The notes below the pieces were generated by a model. That model made no database searches, had not been told where the DNA came from, and saw nothing but the letters and a program-made list of their open reading frames with translations. Shown one piece after another: positions 47,201 to 56,546 of a DNA stretch of 64,000 nucleotides. The position numbers and the translations under genes were made by a program. This stretch comes from Umbelopsis isabellina (taxonomy: Eukaryota; Mucoromycota; Umbelopsidomycetes; Umbelopsidales; Umbelopsidaceae). Within the stretch, counting starts at the first letter, position 1. Each line of letters starts with the position of its first letter. The DNA is taken from the NCBI GenBank assembly GCA_016758905.1, contig JAEPQZ010000002.1, positions 1,612,001 through 1,676,000 on the forward strand, in the 5' to 3' direction.

Positions 47201-49039
47201 GTGAGTATTCGTTTCACAGGTACTAAAGCAAGCTACAGTTTATTTAACTAGACTTTGTGCCGTTAGGTCAAATCGAGTCAGTTTATGATCTGCTGCACTC
47301 GAGATTAGTTCTTCTTGTTGACGGCAAACTAATAATCTTGAGCCCAAAAACGGATGTAAGTACACACAAAGAATAACATCAACTGATGCCGAATTGTCCA
47401 CCGGAAGTGTTCCCTTTTCTGGCCACACAGTAAATAACCCATTCATTTTGGAACCAGGAATCGGAAGATGATCATAGACGTGATGTCCAATATGAACTTG
47501 ATATTCTTACTGAGAAGACTGAATATTATTGGATCAACCCCCAAGCTATTGGTAATCTTCGAACTTCTTTATGGGCTGTTGATGGTAAAGGTATCAAGGT
47601 GAGCTTAGCAAAATAATTTTGTAATGGTAGTTATGGTAGTACCAAACTGATTATGGCGTTTGCAGGTCTTTACAAACTTGATCACAGGTGATGATGAGCC
47701 TGAGTACGATGATGTCGTTCCAGAAATGAATTCATCTATGGAGTCCAATTCACAAATGCATCATAGCCGACCTTATTCGTTACGTGGACTACCTTCGGGG
47801 CATGTAGCCAGTACGCCACTTTTTACTGATAATCTAAAAAGGTGGCGAACCAACGACGTCAAAGAAGTGGCTGCTCAAGCCGTGTACATACCGTTGGACT
47901 TTTATCCGTTAGGTAAGTTCAGATTTCGGTTATAATGAATATAAGCATTATCACAGGGGCTAACAAATTGCGCCATTGTTGTTCCCCCCACCAGCTGTTC
48001 TGCTCAGAAAAGGCATTATAGCCGGTATAGAACAGAACATCACTTTACAAAATAGCTTAGGTCTATTACAGTTCAGGTTGATCACAAAGGTAACACACGA
48101 AAATGACCCACCACCCAATTTATTCATGTAAATATGTATTAACCAGGCCATATTTAGACGCACTTATTCCTGCATCATATCTTCCGGAACTTGCTGAGCT
48201 ATGGGTATGAACTAGATGCTGTTAGATTTGCCAAGCTATTCGAGAAGCTAGTCTACTTTGGCCATGCCCTTGAAATACTATTACATACTGTACTGGAAAA
48301 AGAAGCAGACAGTCCCCGTGGACGTAGCAGCGGTAAGTTCCCCTGTTAGATCCTGCAGGGAATATATTTCACACATAGATTAACTCCGTGTTGCAAAAAC
48401 CATGACGATTATGGTGGACCCCTTAGATGCCATATTGCCAATTGTCATACAATTTCTGGATCAATTTCCACATGCACTCGATGTTATAGTCGGTTGTGCC
48501 CGAAAAACTGAAGTTGCACTCTGGGAGCACTTGTTTTCCATTGTAGGCAATCCGCAGGATTTGTTTGAGGTAAATCCTGTCAAATGTATGCATATGGTGG
48601 TCATGCGACTAGGAACTAATGAGACCAATTATTAGCTGTGTTTGAAGGAAGATAGACTGAAAACAGCCACGTCGTATCTTATCATTATTCAAACGCTAAA
48701 ACCGTTGTCTGTTGCAAGTCGTGATACAGTTCGGTTACTGCAAAAGGCTCTAGATGCAGGCAATTATGAGGTAGGCACCACAACGGGGTGAGATTTATTT
48801 AGCTACTTTTTAGTTAAATGTTTATCCTAACAAAAATTCATTCTAATTACAACGATTTATTCACTAACTTAACCCGCGCTGGTATATTTATTATATTGCA
48901 GCTTGGCAAAGAACTCGTTCGGTTCCTAAATTCCATTGACCGTAAGTTTGCAGAAAATCGACAATCCTGTGTCAATAACGACAATGAGACTCATCGAATT
49001 ATCTTTCAGACACTGGTAAAACACTGCAAGACGCTATGA
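44293..49039 (+). CDS. RIC1: RIC1, subunit of the Ric1-Rgp1 exchange factor for Ypt6/Rab6
   Basis: With Rgp1 it activates the Rab GTPase Ypt6/Rab6 on Golgi membranes for endosome-to-Golgi transport. The model has 21 exons: 44293-44502, 44582-44689, 44758-44933, 45002-45141, 45211-45341, 45402-45643, 45707-45994, 46057-46096, 46158-46298, 46367-46486, 46550-46588, 46654-46863, 46927-47200, 47267-47355, 47458-47598, 47666-47912, 47995-48089, 48158-48332, 48427-48569, 48636-48770 and 48902-49039 (1,093 residues). The start MYWSTGFANELAL is typical of the family. The N-terminal half is a beta-propeller (SVQPSSQAAYFVSCTQSSIQ, LIWKPDSTAFIVI, EIYVYSAQSYT). The helical C-terminal half carries HLFLHHIFRNLLSYGYELDA, VYFGHALEILLHTVLE, and CARKTEVALWEHLFSIVG. 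Every junction keeps frame. Confidence 0.93.
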
Positions 49040-49952
49040 CGGCTATCCGGGCGCCTTCGATCGAGGCCACGAGCGGATAGGGAACATTTGGGACGAGTAT
49101 TTTTAAGGGAGCATGCTCATTGGCCAAGTGTAACCCACAGGCCTGGGGGACATCAGGTGAATGATTAGTTGGAATGTCTGTAATGCGAGGCCTGTGATTG
49201 GTTGACTGCTTGGTCACGCCTTTATTGCTCAAGCTTTTGGGTAGGATTTTGTGGGCCCATTCCCACCCCCGTGAATTCTTTCTCATTTTCTCTGTGGGCT
49301 TCCATTGTGGGCTTTCTTTTCCTCCTTCTTCCCTTCAACGTCAATTGGGGACTCTTAACTGTTCTACCCTATTGTTCATTTCCATTGCCTATTCCTTGTT
49401 GTGTTTTATTTGAATTATTAGTACTCCTTTCACCTTTTTTTTTTCATATATTTGATACCAAGAAAAACCTTGCACCTTTTTTTACACATTCCCCATCTCG
49501 AATATTCAACATGAGCTGCTAAAGTCTATCAAAAAACAACATTTCAGTCCCCACCAAATTATGAAATTTAGCTTTCAACAACCAAAAACCCATCTTTACA
49601 TCTCTCTGACATATCGAAAACCACAGCAACTGCTATCTCGATTACCTCTCTGCTGAAAACAACCTCGATCTTTCCCTCTTCAAAAAAAGAAAGCGTTTAT
49701 CTTTTTTTTTCTCTGTATTATACTACATCCCTTTTAGCTTTTTCTATTCTACATTTTCGTTTCGTTTTATTTGTACATAGTATATTTTTCACTTTTTATT
49801 CTCTCGTTCTCTTGGAAAAAAAGACGAAAAGTTACCCAAAAAAGTGACAAGAAAATAGCCCTTCCCCCCCCCAAATCAACAAGGCACTTATCCAACCATC
49901 AAATTCGATATTTGAATCAAAACCAAAAAAAGAAGAAAATATCAGAACGAAA
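49040..49952. other. Intergenic region and long pyrimidine-rich leader upstream of the kinase gene
   Basis: From about 49250 the plus strand is dominated by C/T runs, and from about 49680 by T- and A-rich tracts, ending in an A-rich leader before the ATG at 49953. The pattern fits a long transcribed 5' leader of a regulated kinase gene. Short upstream ATGs exist. No other gene is seen. Confidence 0.4.
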
Positions 49953-51092
49953 ATGAACAACGAAGATAGTTTTTTTGCCGGAAGCAAGCTAGACACTGTT
50001 CTAGCAGGCACTTATCGACTCATCGAAGAAATTGGTACTGGTTCCTATGGCTGTCTCCTCCTTGGTCAACACGTTGATCTTGGCACTTACCATGCCATCA
50101 AGGTCTTGACCAAGTCTGGACTGAATGCTGAACAATTAACTCTTCAACGTGCGGAAATTGACATTCATCAACATCTCAAACATGAGAATATTGTTGCTTT
50201 GGAAAAGACGATCGAAGACGACGATTTTGTTTATATTGTACTTGAACTTTGTGATCAAGGTGACCTGTTTGACTATGCTGTTGCCAATGCTGGCAAAGGA
50301 ACTTCTGAAGACGATCAGACCCTGTTGAAAATGGCTGGAAATCAAATGCTTGAAGCACTTGTATATTTGCATGATCAGGGCATTTACCACCGAGATATCA
50401 AGTTGGAAAATGTTTTATTGCAAATGCCGGATAACACCCATCAAGTGAATTTCAAGTTGGCTGATTTCGGTCTCGCTACAAAGCAACTTTACTCCAATGA
50501 ATATGGTTGTGGTTCTGCTAGTTACCTAGCTCCAGAGCACTTCAACCCTGCCACTACACAAGGCTACAACTGTGCTAGTGCTGATGTTTGGAGTACTGGT
50601 ATTTTCATGCTAGCTGTTCTCTGTGGACGTAACCCTTGGCAAGAAGCTTCTTTGAGTGATTCTGTATTTGCCGAATATGCAAATGACCCTACCGTCCTCA
50701 AGGAATTGTTCCCAACTATATCTGATGAATGCTACAAGTTGGTACAACGATGCTTGGCTTTAGACCCCGAGCAACGTCCATCAATGAAACAAGTTCTTCG
50801 AGAATTCCAAGCTATCGATCACTTCCTCGCTACTTCTGATGAATCTGAAGAGCCTTATAATGCATATGACGGAGTTGCTCCTGTATCCATCCCTCAACCC
50901 AAGGACCAGTACAATGGCTTTGGTCATTCATATGACTCTGCCTTTTGTGGCTCATGGTCTGACCTTATTGACCAAGATGGAGATTGTGACTTCAATGCAG
51001 ATCCTTTTGGCTCAGAAGCACCTGATGATTTACACCTTTCTGGCAGCGAAGAAGACTTGTTTGCTCAAAATGATGATTCATGGTGGATTTAA
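49953..51092 (+). CDS. Ran1/Sks1/Vhs1-type serine/threonine protein kinase
   Basis: A soluble kinase of the Ran1 (Pat1) group, whose members control nutrient responses and the switch to sexual development in fission yeast. Intronless, 379 residues. All catalytic motifs are present: IGTGSYG glycine loop, HAIKVL lysine, HRDIKLENVLL catalytic loop, DFGLATKQ, SASYLAPEHF and DVWSTGIFMLAVLCGRNPW. The domain ends near RCLALDPEQRPSM. The last 85 residues are acidic and Ser/Asp-rich (SGSEEDLFAQNDDS) and probably regulatory. The gene being intronless among intron-rich neighbours is notable. Group assignment is from motif pattern, and the biological role is inferred from yeast relatives. Confidence 0.85.
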   Translation: MNNEDSFFAGSKLDTVLAGTYRLIEEIGTGSYGCLLLGQHVDLGTYHAIKVLTKSGLNAEQLTLQRAEIDIHQHLKHENIVALEKTIEDDDFVYIVLELCDQGDLFDYAVANAGKGTSEDDQTLLKMAGNQMLEALVYLHDQGIYHRDIKLENVLLQMPDNTHQVNFKLADFGLATKQLYSNEYGCGSASYLAPEHFNPATTQGYNCASADVWSTGIFMLAVLCGRNPWQEASLSDSVFAEYANDPTVLKELFPTISDECYKLVQRCLALDPEQRPSMKQVLREFQAIDHFLATSDESEEPYNAYDGVAPVSIPQPKDQYNGFGHSYDSAFCGSWSDLIDQDGDCDFNADPFGSEAPDDLHLSGSEEDLFAQNDDSWWI

Positions 51093-51746
51093 GTCCATCA
51101 TACCGTCGCTCTCTACTCTTCATTTTGCAACAAAAGATCTTGATCGGCTTCTGAAAGATCCTTATGCTTTATCAAAAGGCCACATATATGGTCAAAATGC
51201 GCATTCATGGGCAATTTGTTTGATGCCCTCTTCATAACCCCACTATCAGTCTCCCCTCTTTTTACCATTGTTCTCTCCCTTTCTCCCTCCCTCTTATCTT
51301 CGATCAACAATTATAAGCTTTTAAAAACCTGAAAAAAAATGCAAAAAACGTGGAAAAAATCAGAAATTATAGTGAGAGATCCATCAATAAACTGCTTTGC
51401 GCATATATTATATTAAAAGCCAAAAGTTGTAAAGTGAAGATCTCATGTAAGGATTGTTTGATTGCCTCATACACTATATTCTTACACGCCCCATATATTG
51501 CTTAGCAACCAGAGCCGTCCTAAAAACAGCAGCTTGTAGCACAAAACCTTCGGCATGTTTACAAACCTCATTAGTTGACTGCTTTAAAACTTCCAATAAT
51601 CCATGTCACTATCGCGGAAAAAGCATTATAAAGCCGCTGTCTGTAACTCACTGGAGTAACGTGCTGAGAATATCTTTTGGTCGTCACTAGAATACTATAA
51701 ATATCGCACCTAGTAACTACAATATAATCAATCAATCAAATTACAA
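51093..51746. other. Intergenic region: kinase 3' flank and promoter of orphan gene A
   Basis: The first 250 bases are CT-rich 3' flank. The promoter half contains GCTTAGCAAC at 51500-51509 and a TATAAATA box at 51696-51703, 51 bases before the ATG at 51747. Both elements have counterparts at orphan gene B. Confidence 0.5.
51696..51703 (+). promoter_or_regulatory. TATA box of orphan gene A
   Basis: TATAAATA lies 51 bases upstream of the start codon. The paralogue has TATATAAA at 50 bases. Matched position in two paralogues supports a real core promoter. Confidence 0.5.
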
Positions 51747-52841
51747 ATGTCAATTGTAAAGCGTACTCTGGATGTTCTCGTTCCTCAAGGATTTGATCTT
51801 AATGCTATTGAAAAGTATATGATGGATTATTACTCCAACTTCATTCGCTATGAAGATGAAGAAGCGATAAATTCAAGAAAAGGTTCATCTTTCATAGTTT
51901 TGCAACAAACACACTTTATTGCTCATGCGGCTAATAGACAAGTGAATTGTGACTACGACTGTCGTAACGTTGTTATGAGACAATTATATGAAGAAGATCA
52001 CCAATGTGGGAATATCATCAACAATTTTTTTCTACAGATTCAGCAAGGCGATGGCCTGCTTCATAACAGAGAGTTGCCCTATTTGCTTTTCACAAATGAA
52101 TGCGTCAGAGATTGCAACACACAGGATAATAGCATCATTGCATGCTATGACAAGGTCGAGTTTTCAAGCTTTGCAGACATAACTAAGTCAAAGCCATGCA
52201 ATCATAATTTCTTTGTGGTCTACCTTGGAAATGATCAGTATGTTTGTTGTGACGTGCTCAATCTGGATACATATGAATATACTTCAAGTATGAGATACCG
52301 TGTTATGGAGATACTTCAGGATAAAACAAAGGATGCATTCACTGAGTTGAAATCACAAGATGAAGAATTGAAACTACTCAAACCAGTTGAAAGACTCCCT
52401 GAATTTCAATTAGTTGATATCGAAGGATACCCCGTAGAAGCAAACACCGAATATCATCTCGAAATGTACGATTATGATGAGGATGTCCTTAATCTGCACG
52501 ATGATAAACTTTATGCCACATACTGTTACAACAGTGTCGATAAAATAGTTGTGCAATGTTCCATGGTGGATGGAATATACATTTTGGCCTGCAAGAACAA
52601 GTATTTGCATGTTGCAGACTGTAGTGATGATATTAGGCTCACTGCTCGTATCCCAGAAAGGCATCAGAGATTGCAGTTTCAGGTCACTGAGAACAACACA
52701 TTCAAGGTTTTTCGATGGGGCCAACGTTATTATCTCATTCCTATGATGGTAACCTCAAATTACACCAGCTTATACTTTGTAGCAATGGATTCCTCTAGCG
52801 AAACTGAACCTCCTGTTGAATTTTTTTTAAAACGATGTTAG
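51747..52841 (+). CDS. Orphan gene A: unknown protein, tandem paralogue of the next gene
   Basis: Not recognised. The intronless 364-residue protein has no signal peptide or membrane segment and is rich in Asp, Tyr and Cys. It shares with the next gene the blocks VLVP...D..AI.K, CDY.CRN.VM, SKPC...FF..YLG, TYEY, a Lys/Glu-rich helix (LKSQDEELKLLKPVERLPEF) and VTENN.FK..RW, at an estimated 35-40% identity over the full length. The C-terminal 130 residues (from about YHLEMYDYDEDVL) alternate short strands and turns and could form a beta-trefoil-like or other all-beta domain. That is a guess from pattern only. The start is fixed by a TATA box 51 bases upstream and by alignment with the paralogue. 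Lineage-restricted genes of this sort are often stage-specific, but nothing here shows a role. Confidence 0.7.
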   Translation: MSIVKRTLDVLVPQGFDLNAIEKYMMDYYSNFIRYEDEEAINSRKGSSFIVLQQTHFIAHAANRQVNCDYDCRNVVMRQLYEEDHQCGNIINNFFLQIQQGDGLLHNRELPYLLFTNECVRDCNTQDNSIIACYDKVEFSSFADITKSKPCNHNFFVVYLGNDQYVCCDVLNLDTYEYTSSMRYRVMEILQDKTKDAFTELKSQDEELKLLKPVERLPEFQLVDIEGYPVEANTEYHLEMYDYDEDVLNLHDDKLYATYCYNSVDKIVVQCSMVDGIYILACKNKYLHVADCSDDIRLTARIPERHQRLQFQVTENNTFKVFRWGQRYYLIPMMVTSNYTSLYFVAMDSSSETEPPVEFFLKRC

Positions 52842-52929
52842 TCTAGGTCACTATATATTCTCTTTCAACCTTCGGAGTGACAATTCCATGGTTTGTTCCT
52901 CTACAACGTTTGAAAACACCGTTTAGGTC

Positions 52930-53060
52930 GCTTAGCAACGGACGCCACCATGGCAACGGTGCTACGATATCACAAACCGTGTTCCGACAAAGGTAATAAA
53001 ACCCTAAACCATAAAAAATCTTTCATTGCAGTTTTGCCACCGTTTGGAAACATATATAAA
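52930..53060 (+). promoter_or_regulatory. Promoter of orphan gene B with shared motif and TATA box
   Basis: GCTTAGCAAC at 52930-52939 repeats the motif found upstream of gene A and is followed within 10 bases by CACCATGGCAAC, which resembles half of an RFX X-box. TATATAAA is at 53053-53060, 50 bases before the ATG. Binding factors are not known. Confidence 0.45.
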
Positions 53061-53102
53061 GTGCTTGACTATGTAAGATAAACTCAGCAAAGTATTATCG
53101 CT

Positions 53103-54302
53103 ATGTTTGATTGCTATTGCCGAAGACGGCCAGTTCGTGCATATCTGCCAGTGCCCCCAAAAGTCCAAGTATTAGTTCCCAAAACCCTAGATATCACAGC
53201 AATCCAAAAATGTCCCGTTGATTATAACTGCGAATTCATTTCCAAAGAGGACAAAGCAGCCAGCGAAAAATTAAAAAATATATATGTCATCTATCAAGAG
53301 AACTACTTCATTGCAAATCTCGATGGTTATGAGGTCAAATGCGACTATAATTGTAGAAATCGCGTGATGACTACTTTATGCCACTATCGCTCCTTCGATC
53401 AGCAAAAAATCAGTAGTCTGTTGGACAAGAAGTTTGATCTTGATTTTATTGATGATGTTGTTCATAACAACAACCCTCCTCTCATGATCTTTTCAAATGA
53501 GGAGCTTTTCCCCACCAATTATCAGCGCAATTCTATAATGGAAAACTACAGTAGTGTCGACGTTCAACAACTCGCTAGTAATACACAAAGCAAGCCGTGT
53601 AGACAGGACTTTTTCTTAATATATCTTGGCGAAAAGGAGGTGCAAATATTTTGTAGAAGTTGCAACAAAAGCCGTAAAAAAAAAGACGCTAGATATATGT
53701 GCTGCAGCATGAAGACCCTTGAAACATATGAATATAGCTGGGAGCTCATAAGGCGTGTTGACCAAATGCTACTTGGGGATGTCGATGAATGTATTGCAAA
53801 ACTGAAAGCCGAAGATGAGGTAGCCAAGTTGCAAAAGCCTGCCAAAAGGATGACCAACTTTCGCTTGACGGACATTGACGGAAATCTCGTTGAAGAGAAC
53901 GTTGACTACTATCTCCAATTATTCACCGTGCCAGAGGATGTTTTGAAAATTCGCAGTTATTCAAACAGTTTTTACGCTACGTATCGACTAAACCGGTCAG
54001 AAAAGATTATCGTGCGATATGTTGTCCAAGATAATATCCACTACCTCACATATAAGGATCAGATCTTACAAGGGGTTGGTAATCAAGACGAATTCGGATT
54101 TGACGAACAGGTACCTGAGAAGAAAGCGAGATTGGAATTTCATGTCACAGAAAACAACGCATTCAAGACTGTTCGATGGGACGATGATATCTGGCTTACA
54201 TTTGAGAAACATACTTTGTGTTATAGCTCTATAACCTTCAACAGCAGCATAGAATCTGTCAGAGTACCTAAACCATTAGAGTTATGTTTGAAAAAAGCAT
54301 AA
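53103..54302 (+). CDS. Orphan gene B: unknown protein, tandem paralogue of gene A
   Basis: Not recognised beyond its relation to gene A, 261 bases upstream on the same strand. Intronless, 399 residues. The N-terminus (MFDCYCRRRPVRAYLPVPP) is longer and basic compared with A. It shares CDYNCRNRVM, SKPCRQDFFLIYLG, KTLETYEY, LRPAKR-like LQKPAKRMTNFRL and VTENNAFKTVRW with gene A. It has an 18-residue insertion relative to A just after YLGEKE, containing a Cys pair and a basic run (CRSCNKSRKKKD). The insertion is bounded by GT and AG, but removing it as an intron of 53 bases would break the frame, so it is kept as coding. The pair must be an old duplication given the divergence. Confidence 0.7.
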   Translation: MFDCYCRRRPVRAYLPVPPKVQVLVPKTLDITAIQKCPVDYNCEFISKEDKAASEKLKNIYVIYQENYFIANLDGYEVKCDYNCRNRVMTTLCHYRSFDQQKISSLLDKKFDLDFIDDVVHNNNPPLMIFSNEELFPTNYQRNSIMENYSSVDVQQLASNTQSKPCRQDFFLIYLGEKEVQIFCRSCNKSRKKKDARYMCCSMKTLETYEYSWELIRRVDQMLLGDVDECIAKLKAEDEVAKLQKPAKRMTNFRLTDIDGNLVEENVDYYLQLFTVPEDVLKIRSYSNSFYATYRLNRSEKIIVRYVVQDNIHYLTYKDQILQGVGNQDEFGFDEQVPEKKARLEFHVTENNAFKTVRWDDDIWLTFEKHTLCYSSITFNSSIESVRVPKPLELCLKKA

Positions 54303-54470
54303 AATTGTATAAGCTTAAATTTGACATCAATTAAAATGATGTATGCCTTCGCATGATGACCATCTGATAACGCGCTCTTCTTTTTCATTGATTCCATGCA
54401 CCTCAAATTTATGTCAATCCTTCAATGCTGTTCCTACATTCGATTTACAGTATATCTAAGTTTATATTTT

Positions 54471-55706
54471 TCATTTTATTGATAAAGGGTTCGCCAGTAA
54501 CTCTTGGGCTTTATCTTCCGACACCCAGCATGCTAATGGTGTTGTTCCAATTACATATTGTGATTGGCGGCTGTACAGAAGATATCCATCAAAATTGGCT
54601 TTGGTATTTGGGGGCATATAAGCACGAGGGTTCTCCAAGACGTTTTTCATTTCTGTTGTAGAGGTTGCCAGAAGAGGCTGAAATTTATAAAATTGATTAT
54701 TTTGCGTAGGCGTGTCCATTTCCTCGGGTTGTATTTTTGTTGATCGCCAATAAAACCTATGAACTCAAATATGTAAGTTTCAATGTTATGTGTGACAGCA
54801 AACAGGAATCTATGCACCCACCGAAATTCAGTGTCGCAGTCATAGATTGGGTGTCCTTTCCAACACATGATATCCAACACATAATACACCCAGTGGACAG
54901 GATCAAAGATACAGTCCAGTATACAATAATCTGTAACTTTGTTTCCTCGATAAGTAGAGGACCCCGCCGGTAAGATGGACTCGAATCTGTTCATTGTGCG
55001 GCCACTTCGTAACCTTGAAGTCGTTTGCCCTATGTACAAAGTCAGTATTTTTGGAAAGGCAGGCTCCTCATACCCTTTGCACTTACCATTTGCCGAAACC
55101 ACTAGGCAACGCTTTCCAACCGGACAGCACACCAGGCACCAATTTTCATACAAATCCTCGGGTATGTCAATGAGCCACTCTGCAAACATTACTTGATCCC
55201 TGTTCAATAGAATGATCAGATCTTTCCCCGTGCTATGATGACAATTATCAAAACTTTAGAACAAACTTGTAGGCGTCCTGTTGCTTCCTTTGCTTGGTTC
55301 TCTTCTGATGCTTTTGCGACGGATTTCGCTCACCCATGTCGTCGTCGACAACATCTGAATTATCTTGATCCACTTCGTCATTAAAATCTTTATTTGTCGC
55401 TTGTATACTGGCCGAGATCCGTTCAAAAGCAAGCCGTCGTGCATATTCAACTTGGTTCTGTCGACTTTGTCTTTGTCTCTGCAAGGCTTTCTTTCGTCTC
55501 TCTTCTTGACTTTCTGCCTTTGTTCGGCTACCGAGTGGGGATTTGTCCAGTTTATGTACCGACTGTTGCCTTTGGTCCGGCGTCAGGCTGGTATTGGCAA
55601 GTAAGGATGATATATTATGTGAATCGTCTCGATCACCATTGGAGATTGCCGACGGTGTTTTGATCGCTGACACTGGTTGCTTGGGATCTTTGAACACGTA
55701 CGGCAT
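54471..55706 (-). CDS. SNUPN: Snurportin-1, nuclear import adaptor for m3G-capped snRNPs
   Basis: Binds the trimethylguanosine cap of spliceosomal snRNPs and importin-beta to import them into the nucleus. Exons on the minus strand: 55706-55267, 55199-55087, 55029-54822 and 54756-54471, giving 348 residues (human 360). The N-terminal importin-beta-binding region is basic (RRKKALQRQRQSRQNQVEYA, then RRLAFER). The cap-binding domain shows MFAEWLIDIPEDLYENWCLV, CCPVGKRCLVVSANG, KVTDYCILDCIFDPVHWVYY, VLDIMCWKGHPIYDCDTEFR, and FYW at the start of the last exon. The C-terminus TTPLACWVSEDKAQELL matches the human TPLVGWL region. It is divergent from ELF1 across 121 bases. Confidence 0.94.
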
Positions 55707-55762
55707 GACGTGCTGACCAAAGTGAGTGAGAGAATCTCAGCAGATGAAAATTTCCTTTCCGC

Positions 55763-55778
55763 TTGAAAGCGCTTTCAA
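55763..55778. promoter_or_regulatory. 16-base perfect palindrome in the snurportin/ELOF1 bidirectional promoter
   Basis: TTGAAAGCGCTTTCAA is its own reverse complement and sits in the middle of the 121 bases between two divergent start codons (55706 and 55828). Its symmetry suits a dimeric factor serving both directions. The factor is unknown. Confidence 0.5.
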
Positions 55779-55827
55779 ATCACGCCAGCTACCAGACTTG
55801 GTTTTTTTTTCATTAGCACATTTCCAC

Positions 55828-56340
55828 ATGGTAAATCAATCGTTCTTGCCGTAAAAAAAACCCCATTATGCCACACCAATATTGACTTCTGCGTTTCTGC
55901 GTTTAGGGAAAGCGAAAGTCGAAGAGAAAGCCCGTCAAGGTACTCAAAGCAACTTTGGACAAGCAGTTTAATTGCTTATTCTGTAATCACGAGAAAAGCA
56001 TTGAATGCAAACTGTAAGCAAGTAGCTGATCTCTGTTTACTACCGTGAATACGAACTGAGCAACTATATTTGATTCCTTTCTATTAGTGATCATCAAAAC
56101 AAAGTCGGCCATCTTTCTTGTAAAGTATGCGACGTTTCATGGCAATGCCCTATCACCTATCTGGATGAAGCGGTTGATGTGTACTCAGCATGGATCGATG
56201 CATGCGAGAACGTAAATAAGGATAGAGGCAGCTCCAGGCAGACAAGAGGGGATGAAGAGGATCAGGAAGGTGAATACGAAAGCCGACCACGGGCGGCCGC
56301 TGCCAATTATGATGATGAGGAAGAAGATGACGACTATTGA
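55828..56340 (+). CDS. ELF1: ELF1/ELOF1 transcription elongation factor
   Basis: A small zinc-ribbon protein that rides with RNA polymerase II and helps passage through nucleosomes and transcription-coupled repair. Exons: 55828-55830 (the ATG alone), 55907-56013 and 56088-56340, giving 120 residues. The basic N-terminus is [12 protein letters not shown]. The ribbon uses [12 protein letters not shown]... with Cys pairs CLFC and CKVC ([20 protein letters not shown], then [20 protein letters not shown]). The protein ends in an acidic fungal-type tail (DDEEEDDDY). The start codon lies directly against the first intron donor (ATG|GTAAAT). The acceptor GTTTAG|GGAAAG restores the invariant Gly-Lys-Arg-Lys. 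Confidence 0.95.
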
Positions 56341-56546
56341 ATTGTACAAAGAGATCACAAAAAAAAATGCAAACATCGTAAATAGCTATTCCTGTGTGTA
56401 CGCCTCTAGTGCGTGAATAAACTTAGAGGCTGGTGGATTTGCCGAGGGCCTGTTGCCATCTCCTATATGAGCTTCCGAACTAGGAATGAATGCCTATCAG
56501 AGTTAGGCGGAAGTCCACAATCTGAATTGATTCAGTTCAATGGTCA

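Noticed and set aside
49953-51092. Reading the intronless kinase as a retrogene
   Set aside because: There is no poly(A) tract or target duplication beside it, and Ran1-type kinases are intronless in other fungi as far as I recall.
53638-53690. 53-base intron in orphan gene B
   Set aside because: It has GT and AG ends, but its removal shifts the frame and destroys the alignment with gene A downstream.
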